From Enoplosus armatus (Eukaryota > Chordata > Actinopteri > Centrarchiformes > Enoplosidae), in contig NC_092191.1 of NCBI RefSeq assembly GCF_043641665.1, positions 22,625,066 to 22,689,065 on the forward strand: a stretch of 64,000 nucleotides of DNA, given 5' to 3'. Each line of letters starts with the position of its first letter. Within the stretch, counting starts at the first letter, position 1. This document shows positions 49,441-60,737 of this stretch, piece after piece. A model generated the notes under the pieces. It saw only the letters and a program-made list of their open reading frames with translations, was not told the origin of the DNA and ran no database searches. A program made the translations under genes and the position numbers.

Positions 49441-50124
49441 TGACCATCGTTTTAACTTCCTCCTTTCTTTAAAAAAAAAAAATAGGAAAAGTATCACAAC
49501 AAGAACTAAACATGGAGTAAGAGCCATTTGTCAACCGGGCATACTTTCATCCCATTCATATGATAGGTCCCCAGCCATGGTATAAATAAACAGAAAGTGA
49601 TAGCCTTGTAAATATCTCTGCTGTGCCCCTGTAATGTCGTAAATAGCTCTTCTGTTTAGGTTATGCAACTATGTACAGGGTATCTGAAACTGAAATGTGT
49701 ATGTGTATATACAGTAATGGGGGGGGGGGGTCTATATTCAGGCAGGCAAAGGGAGCATGTATTTTCACATGGGATTCTGACTACATCATATTTATTAAAG
49801 GACTTGATAATGTTTTTCTTTTAAACCTGAAAGCCTCATTAAAAAAGGTACCTCGTGGAAATTTTGATCACGAGTAACGCCGTTGAGAAATGTTTTCTGT
49901 TTTTACAGCAAAGAATTACCTGTTGACATCCAGCAAACAAGCAAGCAACATTAGCATTTATTTGGAGTTGGGTTTTTGTCCACCTGACAAATAGCCCAAA
50001 ATATAGCTTTCTAGCTGCTACAGTCAATGCTTCACCATTACACCAGCTAGTCACTATCTTTGTCTGTCTGGTACAGGTCAGGTAGCATAGAGGTTATCAC
50101 CGCTTTCTGGCTGAACACAGCCGC

Positions 50125-50300
50125 TTTCTGCACTGAAAACTGCCACCTGCTCCGGCAAACTCTTCTCACCAAGAAATAGCTACAGCACGTCAACTCCCCC
50201 CTAGAACCACAAATGGCCTTTTTTACATTTCCGTTTATGAGCGAGGCTAGCTGCTTCCCCCAGGCTCCAGTTCTTCGCGCTTAGCTTGCCGGGCTGACCA
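50125..50300 (+). repeat. repeat family B, copy 2
   Basis: TCTCACCAAGAAATAGCTAC, AGCACGTCAACTCCCC and TTTTTTACATTTCCGTTTAT match copy 1. It is followed almost at once by a family C copy. Confidence 0.55.
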
Positions 50301-50322
50301 AATCCTGACTCCAGCTCTGCAC

Positions 50323-50660
50323 TTAAAAGAGTGCTCCACTGATTTAGCATTGCACTCTATAACACTGTGAGAGTTCAAAAGAAATGAACTAAATTGATGC
50401 AGCAGAACTCTAGAGCGCTACTCTTTTTTTTATTTTTTTTATTCCATTCTTCCTTCTTGTCAAAACCTGGGGCCTACATTTCCCACAATGTAACTTGACT
50501 GTGACAGCTTGGTTAGAGATTCGGGTGGGTTTTGCTGCCTCAAGACGCTAGACTCAAGCAGATATGAGGAGCTGGCTACAGGAGGTCTGGTAAGATCACT
50601 TCTTCCTACCTCCTCCACCCCCGGCGTTGCTGCTTAATTTCCAATGTTACATACTCAAAA
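50323..50660 (+). repeat. repeat family C, copy
   Basis: Opens TTAAAAGAGTGCTCCACTGA, then TTTAGCATTGCACTCTATAA, AAAACCTGGGGCC and CCCACAATGTAACTTG; aligned with 44051-44310. Confidence 0.6.
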
Positions 50661-51341
50661 CGAGCATGTAGTATGGAGTTTGGACCCACCTTTTCTGTTC
50701 CTCTGTGATGAAGGGTGCAGATCAGCACCTGCCCCATCTCTACAACTCTTCCATCCTTTTACCGTTTCCTGCTGCTGAGACACAATTTCCTCGTGGGAAT
50801 CAATAAGGTTTCACACTACGTATCTGCTGAAGCTGTCACTTTCCCCCCGTCTGTCTGCCTTACCTAGCTTACTGTCTACATGCATACATACATCTGTCAA
50901 CATCTGGTAAAGGTCAACACCCACTATAGGTTCAGTCTGTATTTGACATCATCTAAGTGTAGGAAGTCCCATGTGGATACTGTGGGGTTGTTTCCGGGGT
51001 TGATCAGTGATCACGTCAGTCACGAAATGTTACAGTACCAGATTGTACCACTGCTTCTATACAAGCCTGCTCCTAAATACGGCAACAGCAAAGAGCTTCA
51101 AATCTGTGAGCTGCAAGACAGAGAGAACAGTGGTGGCGAGAGAGAGAGAGAGAGAAGTTCGAAACATCAGATTTTGCGGACTGGATTGGCAATGACTGAG
51201 CCATTAAATGAAAAGAAGCAAGTGAGTTTGGAGAGTGTCCAAGGAATGATCACAAGAGCCTGCTGGTCTTGAATATCAGAGGGGATATAGATTTTATTCA
51301 TAAACAGATCGGTGAGTCAGGGTTGAGGGAGTGAGTGAGTT

Positions 51342-51344
<3 letters not shown>

Positions 51345-51400
<56 letters not shown>
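51345..51400 (+). repeat. (TG)n microsatellite
   Basis: About 28 TG/GT units with one C interruption. Confidence 0.95.
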
Positions 51401-51401
<1 letters not shown>

Positions 51402-52907
51402 CAGTTTCGGGCTTCACTGCTCTGGCCGCATTCACAACCCACTACCGACCTCTACACTCCAGTCATCCCAGTCTTCTTCCCCACGAGAGCTGACATACTC
51501 GGGCCTACTGTAATGAACCCACTGAACCTCACCAGAGCCCTCTCGCACATTAGTAATATTGCAACTGAGGCGGGCAGGCTGCAGGGACGAATATCTCTTC
51601 ACCGTATGTCAGTGCTTCGTTCTGGGTAACTGACAGGTGGACTGAAGGGATCAAAGAGACTCTTTCACGGTTCTGAAAGTGTGTAAGAACTTTTATTTGA
51701 TTAGAACTTGTATTGTGTGTTCGAAAATTAGTACATTAGGTTTTGAAACTAAAATATGAGCATAATTCTCTCATCAGTTACGTCCTAAGTTGCAATCATC
51801 CATCCTTCCATTCATATATATTCGGAAACATCATCATGGTCCAGGTCGAGGTGGGAGGGGAGCCCAGACTAGCCACTTCCTCTAGGTCTTCCCGGGGACG
51901 GCTGAGGCGGGAATATGTAATCCCTCCTCCAGCGTGTTCCAGGTCTGCCCCGTGGTCTCCTTCCAGTTGGATGAGCCCGGGACATCTCCAAGGGGGAGGG
52001 CAACAGGAGGAATCCTGATCAGACGCCCAAAACCAGCTCAAACTAGCTCCTTGCAATGCAAAAGGGCAGCAGTTGCACCCTGTACCCTGTGAGCCCAGAC
52101 ACCATAAGCTACTGGGACTTCCACTCAGAACTATGTATGTAAATGACGCACTCAACTTATTTGGCTTGTGACAGGCCAGAGAGGGCCGGCTAAATATTCA
52201 GCATATACTGGTTGAGCCTCATCTAGTCATTTATAAACGAGAACATCGACTAAACATCTGATAAAGGATTCGTTGCAAGTACCGAGGGGGGAATCACTTT
52301 TTTCCTCATCTCAACTCCATGGTGTCCAAACCAGATCAACTTGAAAATGCTGCTTACGAGGTTCTCCATCTTTACTACAATTTCAGATCATTTTCTTAAG
52401 ATTCTTTAAAAGGCAAAAAAGAAAAACTGGATAATTGCTGAGAAAATCCCAGAACCATCTCAACCTGAAACATGGATTGATGTAGAAAAGACCAGTTATA
52501 GTTTTTTACTCAATAAACCTGCTTGCTATCCAGACCGGAAAAAGAACTGTAAAAGGCAAATCTTATCCATAAGGTATGAGCGCCCAAATTAGATTAATGC
52601 TTTGAAATTACACTGTGATATCGGTGAAAGTCAAACTAATTTAGTGCAACACGGTTTTGACTGTTTACCAAGGGAATACTGCATATCTGAAACAGACAGA
52701 GGTTGGTGACTTGGCGCAGGTCTCTGTGCTAGAGAATGTGATGTTATAAAGTTGGGCACCAAAACACTGGATAATGTCACCAAGATCATCTAAAAACGGT
52801 TGGATTTGCACAGATTGTAGGCTGATTTGTGATTTCCCTCAGCTGCTTGTGCACACCAGACTGATCTGATGAGTAAGCGAGTTCCTTACCTGGGGATTAT
52901 TGCCCTA

Positions 52908-52933
52908 TTTTTTTTTTTTTTTTTTTTTTTTTT
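52908..52933 (+). repeat. 26-base T run
   Basis: Pure T; in ltbp1 sense this is an A run, with no retroposon body recognised beside it. Confidence 0.95.
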
Positions 52934-54056
52934 CACCGTATCAGATGACAAAACTGCTCCATAACCAATAGGAGACTGGCTCCTTGTGAGAGATAAATCC
53001 CCTCTGCAAATTGAGAGCAGCTTTCGAGGACACAGATCTGGTAGCAATTACTTGTGCCTGTGCAGTGCATCAAAGAAAAAATAAAAACCCTCTTACAGAA
53101 CGCGTGTGAAGGCCCGGCGCAGAAAAAAAGGTCTTCATTAACATTTTAAATATCATTCATCAATAATCAGAAGTCTTGGTCTGACCTGGGCCAAGATTAG
53201 CTGCACGCTGTGCCAGGTGGGTCTGGATGTGTCCATCCACACTGAGCTGAAAAGCAGAGGTTTTCTACATTCACCAGTTGGACCTGTCAAGGCGCTGGGG
53301 CCATTTTTAACTGCACACGTTCTCCAGTCATGTGCTGTAGTGACAGGCAACACAAACTAACAGTTAGACACAGCAGAAGTTGGTGGCATTTCAGCTCCCC
53401 TTATGAAAGAGAGAGAAATCCTGCCTATTATTACACTGACGGACGGCGATAATAAGTGCGAGTCCTGGCCAGGCACACCAGAATAACACAGCCTTCACAG
53501 TGAGGGATTTGTGTTTATAAAAAAAAAAAAAAAAAGAATATTTCCGACGCTCGGATCAACAATTGTGTGGAGTTGGCTCGCAGGCTTGACGATGAGTCAG
53601 CGTGCTGCCAAACACGCTGCTTGTGTGATTGTCAACAGGCGAGGCCTCGTACCAGTTAGGGTCACGTCTGACAGAAACCGTACTGCTGGACTCCATCGGT
53701 AAACTCTGAGAAGGTGAGAAGTATAAACACATTCATATTCGAGTTGCCATGCTCGCTCAACGGAGACCATTAGCCATGAAGTGGAGGGCCAAGATGTTAA
53801 GAGATATGGGGAAATGTGTAAACACACATCCACAAGCTTGTTCCCAAAGCCTCAGAACATTTGCCACAAGAAAACAATATGCTAAATAGTATCTATTTAA
53901 TGTTACAGGTGGTACACAACAACAAGTTAGTCATTTTGAACTGAAGTAGGTCATCATTATTAGGGATGCGCTGATCCAACTATTTCTCTTCTGATACTAA
54001 TTCCAATACCTCTACTCAGGGTATCTGCATTTTTGATTGCCGGTCTGATATATATA

Positions 54057-54569
54057 CAGTGCTTAACAAATGTATTAGACCCCCACCCAGTGTAAGGTGT
54101 TTGCCCCCGCTGCCCTAAATGAACAGTATTGCTGATGACCAAAATATTTGATGTTTCTGTAACGGTTAATCCACCAGTATGTGCAAGCCAAGCTCTTTAA
54201 TCAAAATGATCTCTTTAATGCTAAAATATAATTATTGTTGTTATCCATGAATTCTCAAATTTACTGTTTTACAAAAAAAGTAAAGCACGTTATTATTTTT
54301 TGATTGAGATGCCAGATTACAGTTATTTACTTGCATTCCTGAACAGAAACATTTGTTTTGTGGTTGCAAGAATGCAAGCTGTTATCAGGGCCAAAGGAGG
54401 TCATACAGAATATTAAGATTTTTGGTTAATATATGTGAATAAGGACTATTTAGTTGTTCCAGTTTGTTAGTTGCCTAATAAATAACAATACAAGTTTTTG
54501 TCAGATTTCTAAAATATTTGTGTTTTCTCATTTTTATGACAGGTGGTCTAATAAATTTGTTAAGCACTG
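54057..54569. mobile_element. 513-base Tc1/mariner-type MITE
   Basis: Inverted ends of 25 bases with one difference (54057-54081 and 54545-54569), beginning CAGTGCTTAACAAAT. TA flanks both ends. No coding capacity. It inserted into an AT-rich tract, with TA repeats on both sides. Confidence 0.85.
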
Positions 54570-54578
54570 TATATATAC

Positions 54579-54610
<32 letters not shown>

Positions 54611-54611
54611 C
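54570..54611 (+). repeat. (TA)n with CA interruptions
   Basis: Begins at the target duplication of the MITE ending at 54569. Confidence 0.9.
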
Positions 54612-55049
54612 TTTTACCCAACATGCTGCCAGGGATTGGTATGGCACTGAAAATTGAGTCGGCATGAGTAAACAAGTGGTGGAAACGACAGTGGAAACAA
54701 CTGAATTCTACATTGACATTGGCAAAGAAACTGTATCTAACGTGAATCAAGTCAAGTCGTGGCGGTTTTCCAAGTCTGCGTATTGAGTCGGTGCATCCCA
54801 GATTAGCATTCAAGGTGAGCCGCCCGTCGTTCCCTCCTCGACCTGGATGCGGTGCGTAGAATCCTGCTATCCGACAAGTCCCAGCACAGTATCGGGTTTC
54901 AGGCTGGGTTTGGGGCCATTTCATTAACAATTGACAGACAGCAACGTTTTTTGGCATCAACTGCATTTCTCTAACCCCCTACTGTTTCTGTGCCCTAAAA
55001 GCTGCCAAGCTGCCAAGCTGCGCAGGTCAGAGTGTCTAAGTGCAGAGGG

Positions 55050-55135
55050 TGTTGCATGCTGTACAGATTGTAAAGCCCCTTTGAAGCAAGTTGTGATTTG
55101 TAATATTGGGCTATAAAAATAAAACTGACTTGATT
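55050..55135 (+). repeat. LINE 3' tail fragment
   Basis: GATTGTAAAGCCCCTTTGAA followed by TGATTTGTAATATTGGGCTA and AAATAAAACTGACTTGA; same tail type as the LINE relic ending at 24890. Confidence 0.6.
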
Positions 55136-56120
55136 CTGGTTCTGTACTTGGCTCCAGATTTGCACGAAATACTTCTTGGGGAAAGGCTCGGTTCTTCAAT
55201 ATGATGGTACACTCTGTGATACAGGTGCTCCACATACATTTAGAAAACAACACGTTGTGCCTGCAGTTGGAGTTTGTTATATATCACAGTTATGTTAAGA
55301 TTGGATGCATTTGGACATTTACGGCTCCATATTGTACCATATGTATTGTATATATTTATGTGGGCTTGTTTGACTTGTATTGTATATTAACACAGGATAC
55401 TGAATTGCATTGGTATTATAGTAGATTTTGTAGACAGTCCTGACTAGGGCTGGCTCATCCATGAAACACTCATACACACGGATATTTGATCTCAACGTGT
55501 GTGTGTGTGTGCATACAAACAAATTTAGGACCTTTGTCGGATTCATCAGTGTTTCCTTATTTCCAAAATGTTCATGGGGAAGTGGTCAGGACCACTGGTA
55601 AACTGGGGTGTAGAGATTCTTATAATGGTTCGTGGTAAGTTCCAAGTCCTCAGAACTTGACATGACAAAATACGTCCTTTGTAGTTGCCTTCTTTTCTAA
55701 GGTTAGAGATAGATTGCGGTCAGTGTAGGAAGTCAGAAGAATAATCGTTTCCCTCTAAAGAATTCGTCCATTTACACAACTTTGGGAGCACTTTTAAAAA
55801 GTAGTAATTGCTGCATAAAGTTGCTGTTTTTAATGTGAAATGAGCCCACATTAAAACGCATACAGTCGTCACCACCAGCAGTTATTTTTCATGTGCGAGA
55901 AAGTCTTTCTAAAGCAAAGCATTTAACTTTGTCTTTGAAGGCGAAACAACAAAAAATACAGCCTAGGGATGGTTTGAGTCTTCTGCAGTACCAGGCAGGT
56001 TTGGTTTGGTTTGGTCGGGTCCGGCCTGAAAGGCGTGGGTAAGGGCCGGGTTCAGGTCTCACATATATAGGCCCGTGCAGAACTTTTAATCTGCATTGAC
56101 GTGTCCTCCAATGCTGTAGG

Positions 56121-56485
56121 TGTCTGTTGGGAGAGCAACTTCTCCGACCAAATCAGTGGTCTGCACATATTTCATGACTAATCAGAGGGTTGTCTTGTTT
56201 TTCTCTTGTGCTTTTTTGCGAATAAATCCAAGAAAAAAAAACAGGACATTCGTGAGTGAGGCCCCATATTTTTGTTTTTGTTTTTAGGATGTGAGCGATC
56301 TGTCTTTTATCTTTTTGTAGTTGTGGTTAATGAACCCAGTTTCTCCATCTTGTGCTTTTTTTCTTCGATTTATTCGCAAAAAAGCACAAGAGAAAAACAA
56401 GACAACCCTCTGATTAGTCATGAAATATGTGCAGACCGCTGATTTGGTCTTGTGAATTACGGAGAAGTTGCTCTCCCAACAGACA
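56121..56485. repeat. long inverted repeat (108/119-base arms, 138-base loop)
   Basis: Left arm 56121-56228 and right arm 56367-56485 are reverse complements. They differ by about one base plus an 11-base gap (TAATTCACAAG-type sequence present only in the right arm). Arms begin TGTCTGTTGGGAGAGCAACT and end GCGAATAAATC. The loop is 138 bases. It lies about 420 bases inside the intron after the exon at 56902-57241, so the pre-mRNA could form a long hairpin. No coding sequence; origin unknown. Confidence 0.9.
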
Positions 56486-56901
56486 GAAAGGTAATCTATC
56501 ACTCTGCCATGCCAGCTCCAGTGGAGTTGCTCAGGGGTTATCAGCAAACCCAAACGGAATCTGCAAATTTGTTTTTACAGTTTTCAGCAGGGACAATCTG
56601 CAGAATGTTTTTTTTTTTTGTTGTTGTTTTTTTTTTTTTTACTTGTGCTCGCATGTGTGTTCACACTCAGCATCTCTAGTTGTTTAAAATACGCAGAAAA
56701 GGCCTGGTTATTAGTTGCTGAATTCAAGATTGTGAAAGACTGGTTCTAGTGACCTTCTCACAGAGTCAATTAGCAAAACTATATGGATGTATATGGGAAT
56801 TTGAATTTTCTGTGAATTTTATATATATATATGAAGAGCATGGAGCTCAGCTGATTTTTTTTCCTGTACAAATAAAGGTTGAATCAAAGCATGGTACTTA
56901 C

Positions 56902-57241
56902 TGCTGCTGGATGTGCTGTTGGATGTAATGCGGTCGTACAAGCTGGGGGGCCGGCTTGACGGTTAGTTTCATCTGGGCCACGTTGCTAGGCGGAGGTGGG
57001 GCGGAGGCATAACCATTGGGAGGCACTTGCTGAGGTATGGGCCGCTGGGGTACCCCATTGTGTCCATTATTGTGTCCATTTGTGTGACCAGTGGTGTGCC
57101 CATTGGCGGGTCCATTCCCGGGAAAGGGGTGTGTGGGCACCGTCTTCTGTTCGCATGCCTTCCCATTTGAGCCAGGATTGCAGACGCAGAGCTGAGGCCT
57201 GAGGCACATTCCTCCGTTCTGGCATTGAGGGATGCAATTGG
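56902..57241 (-). CDS. ltbp1: ltbp1 exon, long isoform only: first EGF-like domain and Gly/His/Asn-rich linker
   Basis: This exon is 340 bases, entered after TTGTAG with two bases completing a split codon and left at CA|GTAAGT. It encodes about 113 residues. An EGF-like domain with six cysteines opens it (C-x3-C-x5-C-x5-C-x-C-x8-C, with QNGGMCLRPQLCVC in the middle), as in the first EGF of long LTBP1. A hydrophilic linker follows, with a tandem GH[TN]NGH run, then a Pro-rich stretch, then VAQMKLTVKPAP, which resembles the mammalian linker, and a Gln/His-rich end. There is no calcium-binding EGF signature. The exon belongs only to transcripts from the upstream long-isoform promoter, whose first exons are not in the window. 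Confidence 0.93.
57050..57120 (-). repeat. ltbp1: coding tandem repeat, GH(T/N)NGH units
   Basis: Inside the exon at 56902-57241 the minus strand repeats GGNCACANNNATGGACACAA-like 12-base units and encodes NGHTTGHTNGHNNGHNG. The unit keeps frame. It falls in the linker after the first EGF domain, where mammals lack this sequence. Confidence 0.75.
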
Positions 57242-58425
57242 CTACAACATAAAAACCAGACGGAGCAGAGAAGGAGGAGAGAGAAAGAAAGAGAGAGAGA
57301 TAGGAGAATGAAAACGAGTGATGACGGGTAGAGGTCACACATATGGATAAACTGGACTTTTCAAGATTTAAAATGGACATTGCACCTCATTCATGTATGC
57401 ATTACCATCAAATATCATCACATAATCAGGGGTTACATTGGGATTTGTGTGGAGAGGGAGCCCTTGTCCAGTGAGGTTAGGGGGTTGGGTATAGGTGAGG
57501 TGGTTTCCACAGATCACAGTTATGGGGACTATTTCTTCAGTAGAAAGTAGTTCCAGTGAAAAGTGTAGACATTGTGTAATAATGGCCAGATACCACTAAG
57601 GATAAGCATTAACATTTTCATTTGTATTCCATTTTATTTATTGGTAATTTTTGCGAGGCCGACCCTTTAAATTAATTTGAGGTCATGAACTCTGAAGTCC
57701 CCAAAGAACAATAAAAACACCACATAAAGCCCAACGGAGCGGTGGGTCTTTATCGAAATAAATGATCTAGCTAATCGCCTCGCATGAGGACGAGAGAATA
57801 TTCATGCGTCAACCAAATAAGAGCTAAAAGAGCAGCCGACATTTTGACATAAAGCAGTCAAGCGTCTGCAGTGTTGGTGCAGACGTCTCAATTGGCAGGG
57901 TTGTCCCAAATTTCTGTCAAAATTTCGAGCACATTACGTCGTCGTTTCATGTTATTCGGCCACTTGGGAGAAGCGGAGACAACACCGGCGTTATGTGATT
58001 ATTCTGGGCACAAGCGAATAAAACTAGACCACAAACGCCCGCCTGAGGTTTCAAATTGTAAATGACATTGAAATGCGGGCAGAAACATTGCAATTTTCAG
58101 CCCCAATCAACAAAAATCGAGAAAAGTACGTTACAAAATTAGAAAAGGGTACATTACCGCTAGCTGTCAACCATAAACAAAGACCTTTAATGAGTAAAGC
58201 TGTTGAGTTATTTTGCAAATGACTTATTGACTCGTCCAGCTATAAAATACCAATTCATTGGATGCAATTCTGAAATTTTGAGCATGTGTGCATTTGTGTG
58301 TGTGTGACTCAGAAAGAGGCCGGCCCCCTCTCATTCTCCCCAGGGTCCCTGAGGGTGTGTCACCTCCACCACTAAGCTTGTTAGTCTGATTAGTGGCTTT
58401 GAGATTTGCGAAAATGATTAATGAA

Positions 58426-58443
58426 GGGGGGGGGGGGGGGGGG
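58426..58443 (+). repeat. 18-base G run
   Basis: Pure G. Confidence 0.95.
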
Positions 58444-59222
58444 TCAGGGACTGAATGGCTGATGAAAGACATCTGTCTTTCAACACGGGAACCTGCCCCC
58501 TTTACAAGTTCTCCAATGGCTCCTTCATTCTGGGATGTGTACAGAGGTTTGACAGAGAGATTAGTCTTGTGTTGCAATAAAAGCCACTTGATGCTCAATA
58601 TCAACACAACCAATAGGTTGGTCTCTGTTGGAGCGAACCACCTTTTCAGCCAGCCACTGTGTTGCCAGTTCGTAAAAGCTTTCCTCAGGTTTGACCCAAA
58701 GTTGGTTGCACTTCCTGTACCTTTCCAATGCCACTTAGCACATCTGATCAGGCCAGGTTACATTAGATGTCACCTTATGTTTAACCGCATTTATAGAGGA
58801 AGTAGTCCATTCCGATAGATATTTCCTACCTAACAGAATGCACTACCCAGTGCCTGAATTGGAACAAAAAGTACCAGTACCCTAATCCAGCAGTTGCATG
58901 ACATGATCATCACGTGTCTTGCATATATTCATATTTATACGCACATCTTGGTAATATGTCCCGCTTCAATTTTATTTTTGCGTGCATTTCGTTACATACG
59001 GCATATATTTCCAGTTTGTACATACATTTGGTTAATAAAAAACCTTTTATGTAGCTATTGATACAAATCAAAACGGTACACAATATTGCATAGGCTATAC
59101 GCTAGAATAAAACAAACTAAATATATGATATATAATGGCCTAAAGATTAAATTGGATAATGAGAAGGAATGCCTTCTACATATACAAATATTTACACAAA
59201 CAAAGACTGTATGATGAAGTCA

Positions 59223-59243
59223 CCCCCCCCCCCCCCCCCCCCC
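59223..59243 (+). repeat. 21-base C run
   Basis: Pure C. Confidence 0.95.
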
Positions 59244-59879
59244 AATAATGGCATATACATAGCATGAGAGAACAAAGAGGGAGAAAAGACATTAGTATTT
59301 AGCTTACTTACATTGTTGCATTGGCTCAGGCCTGAAAACATGCAGGCCTTCAATGCTTTGTTGTCATACTTTTTTTTGGACATTCAAAACTGCTCCTTGT
59401 CTTTTGGCGTTAATCCATTTTAACAAGGACGTCTTCGGTGCTGTTTTCTCCCCGGTGGGGGGAAAAAATAAGCGTTGCGCAGTTGTTTTAGGGTGCATGC
59501 CTATGCTCACCAGGAGGTGGCTGTCAGGTGTGTACGCTCACAGAATGAAAAATGAAATTCCCAGTTGCCCTGGCTTTCACCCGTATTCGAGTCTAGATAC
59601 GTGTGGATATGAGATTTTAAAAGCATTGTAAAATGCGCATTGTGGTTAATCTATGTCAGCCTAAGCGTCCAATCAAAACCAGAAAGTTGCGCTGCGAAAT
59701 TAATTTGTCCTGGAAGTTTAGAAAGTAGTGCTCTCGTTAAGTCACTATCTACTGTATCCCCTCCGTAGCAGCAACAGAAAAGGTTATGGTGATGGACTGT
59801 TTCGGGAGGGGGCATAATCTCCAAAATATGTAACCTTCTGGTGGGAGAGTCCTCAGAAGTCATCTGTAAAGAGGCTAGA

Positions 59880-60085
59880 AGCATGGAAAGAGGACCTACA
59901 TGAAGGCATCACCACTGAGGATTGTGAAAGGGCATGTACCAAAGCCCAATCTCAAGCTAAATAAATACAATCATTCTATACCTGATATTTGTATCAAACG
60001 TGAAAACACGTTTTCACTGTTTGTGGCAGTGCAGTCAAATAAAAAAGTTCTGGGAAGCATGTGAGAGCGTGTATCCGGGACAGGT
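59880..60085 (+). mobile_element. LINE relic (L1/Tx1-like C-terminus)
   Basis: + strand frames read AWKEDLHEGITTEDCERACT then KAQSQ, and after a frameshift FHCLWQCSQIKKFWEACESV. These are two consecutive C-terminal blocks of fish L1/Tx1-like reverse transcriptases. It matches the same protein region as the relic at 16725-16990. Confidence 0.7.
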
Positions 60086-60693
60086 TTATATGATTTTGTT
60101 TACGCGTCTTGTATTCTTGAGCATTAAGTTGTTAAATTCAATAAACTCCGGTTATCTCAAAGGTCGTGAATGAGAAAGGAGTTCTCTCAAGGCTTTTACG
60201 TGGTTAGCACTGTCAAAATGTTTTTTCTCACTGTTTGCAATTTGCCAAAATCTAGTGGCCGATTCTACCGAAATGAATAGATTTTGGTCTGTAACGTTGC
60301 TGTTACAATCGGGCTCTAAACTATATTTGTTGCTGCCTCCAACTCCCTCCCAACTGAGAACCTGAAACTAAAGGATAACTTGTTCTACCACATTGGAGGT
60401 GCGAGTGAAACAGTGCATCATAGAATAGTCCAAAACATGTGTGTCCCTACTTTCAACATCTAATATCGGTTGAGTTACACCCCTCTTCCAAAGAGTGATT
60501 ACCTCAAAGATGACATCATTGCTGTCATCCCCCCCCGGAGCTAAGTTATGTTAGCGTTTTGAAACAACCCCACAGTTAATTTTCCACTTTGGGCGAAGCT
60601 TTTTTGCTTTCTTTTCCGACTAGCATAAATAGTTTTCATTTCCCCCACCCCTCTCTGGCCTGGAGCTGAGGCTGCCATCTGTTCTGCGAATAG

Positions 60694-60737
60694 TTCTCTC
60701 TCTCTCTACCTCTCTCCCTCCCTCCCTCCCTCCCTCT
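60694..60737 (+). repeat. CT / CTCC tract
   Basis: CT units passing into a (CTCC)n array; a long pyrimidine strand. Confidence 0.9.

Larger units (their letters stand above)
53961..54798. mobile_element. hAT-like relic split by a later insertion
   Basis: Left end TAGGGATGCGCTGATCC, right end reversed TGGGATGCACCGACTCAA, roughly matching. No clear 8-base duplication. A 513-base TA-flanked MITE (54057-54569) and TA repeats sit inside it. Confidence 0.45.
44921..56901. other. long-isoform intron (11.98 kb)
   Basis: Rich in mobile DNA: Tc1 relic (45238-46200), SINE-like repeat (47210-47484), Harbinger-type MITE (48716-49137), LINE relic (49170-49440), family B and C repeats (50125-50660), TG microsatellite (51345-51400), T run (52908-52933), hAT relic with nested MITE (53961-54798), LINE tail (55050-55135) and the long inverted repeat (56121-56485). 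No gene. Confidence 0.65.
1..57241 (-). other. ltbp1: ltbp1 gene body (5' half), partial at both ends
   Basis: Ten exons on the minus strand form one continuous reading frame whose domain order is that of latent TGF-beta-binding protein 1: EGF, linker, Cys-rich shared N-terminus, EGF, linker, hybrid domain, calcium-binding EGF, 8-Cys domain, Pro-rich linker. LTBP1 is a secreted microfibril-associated glycoprotein that tethers latent TGF-beta to the extracellular matrix. The part that binds the TGF-beta propeptide (second 8-Cys domain) would lie beyond the left edge. LTBP1 is preferred over LTBP2, 3 or 4 because of the close match to the LTBP1 shared N-terminus and the LTBP1-specific long/short isoform arrangement. 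All splice sites are GT/AG and all phases agree. Everything else in the window is intronic or upstream. Confidence 0.93.

Noticed and set aside
51345..51629. Open frames of alternating Cys/Val
   Set aside because: Translation of a TG microsatellite.
51740..52090. Possible repeat related to common fish LINE sequence (GGCAACAGGAGGAATCCTGA)
   Set aside because: Resemblance is too weak to name a family or set boundaries.
54475..54966. 163-codon open frame on the - strand
   Set aside because: It crosses a MITE end and a TA repeat (alternating Ile/Tyr/Cys translation) and resembles no protein.
58393..58818. 141-codon open frame on the + strand
   Set aside because: It spans the 18-base G run (poly-Gly), matches no known domain, and has no splice or promoter support; likely chance.
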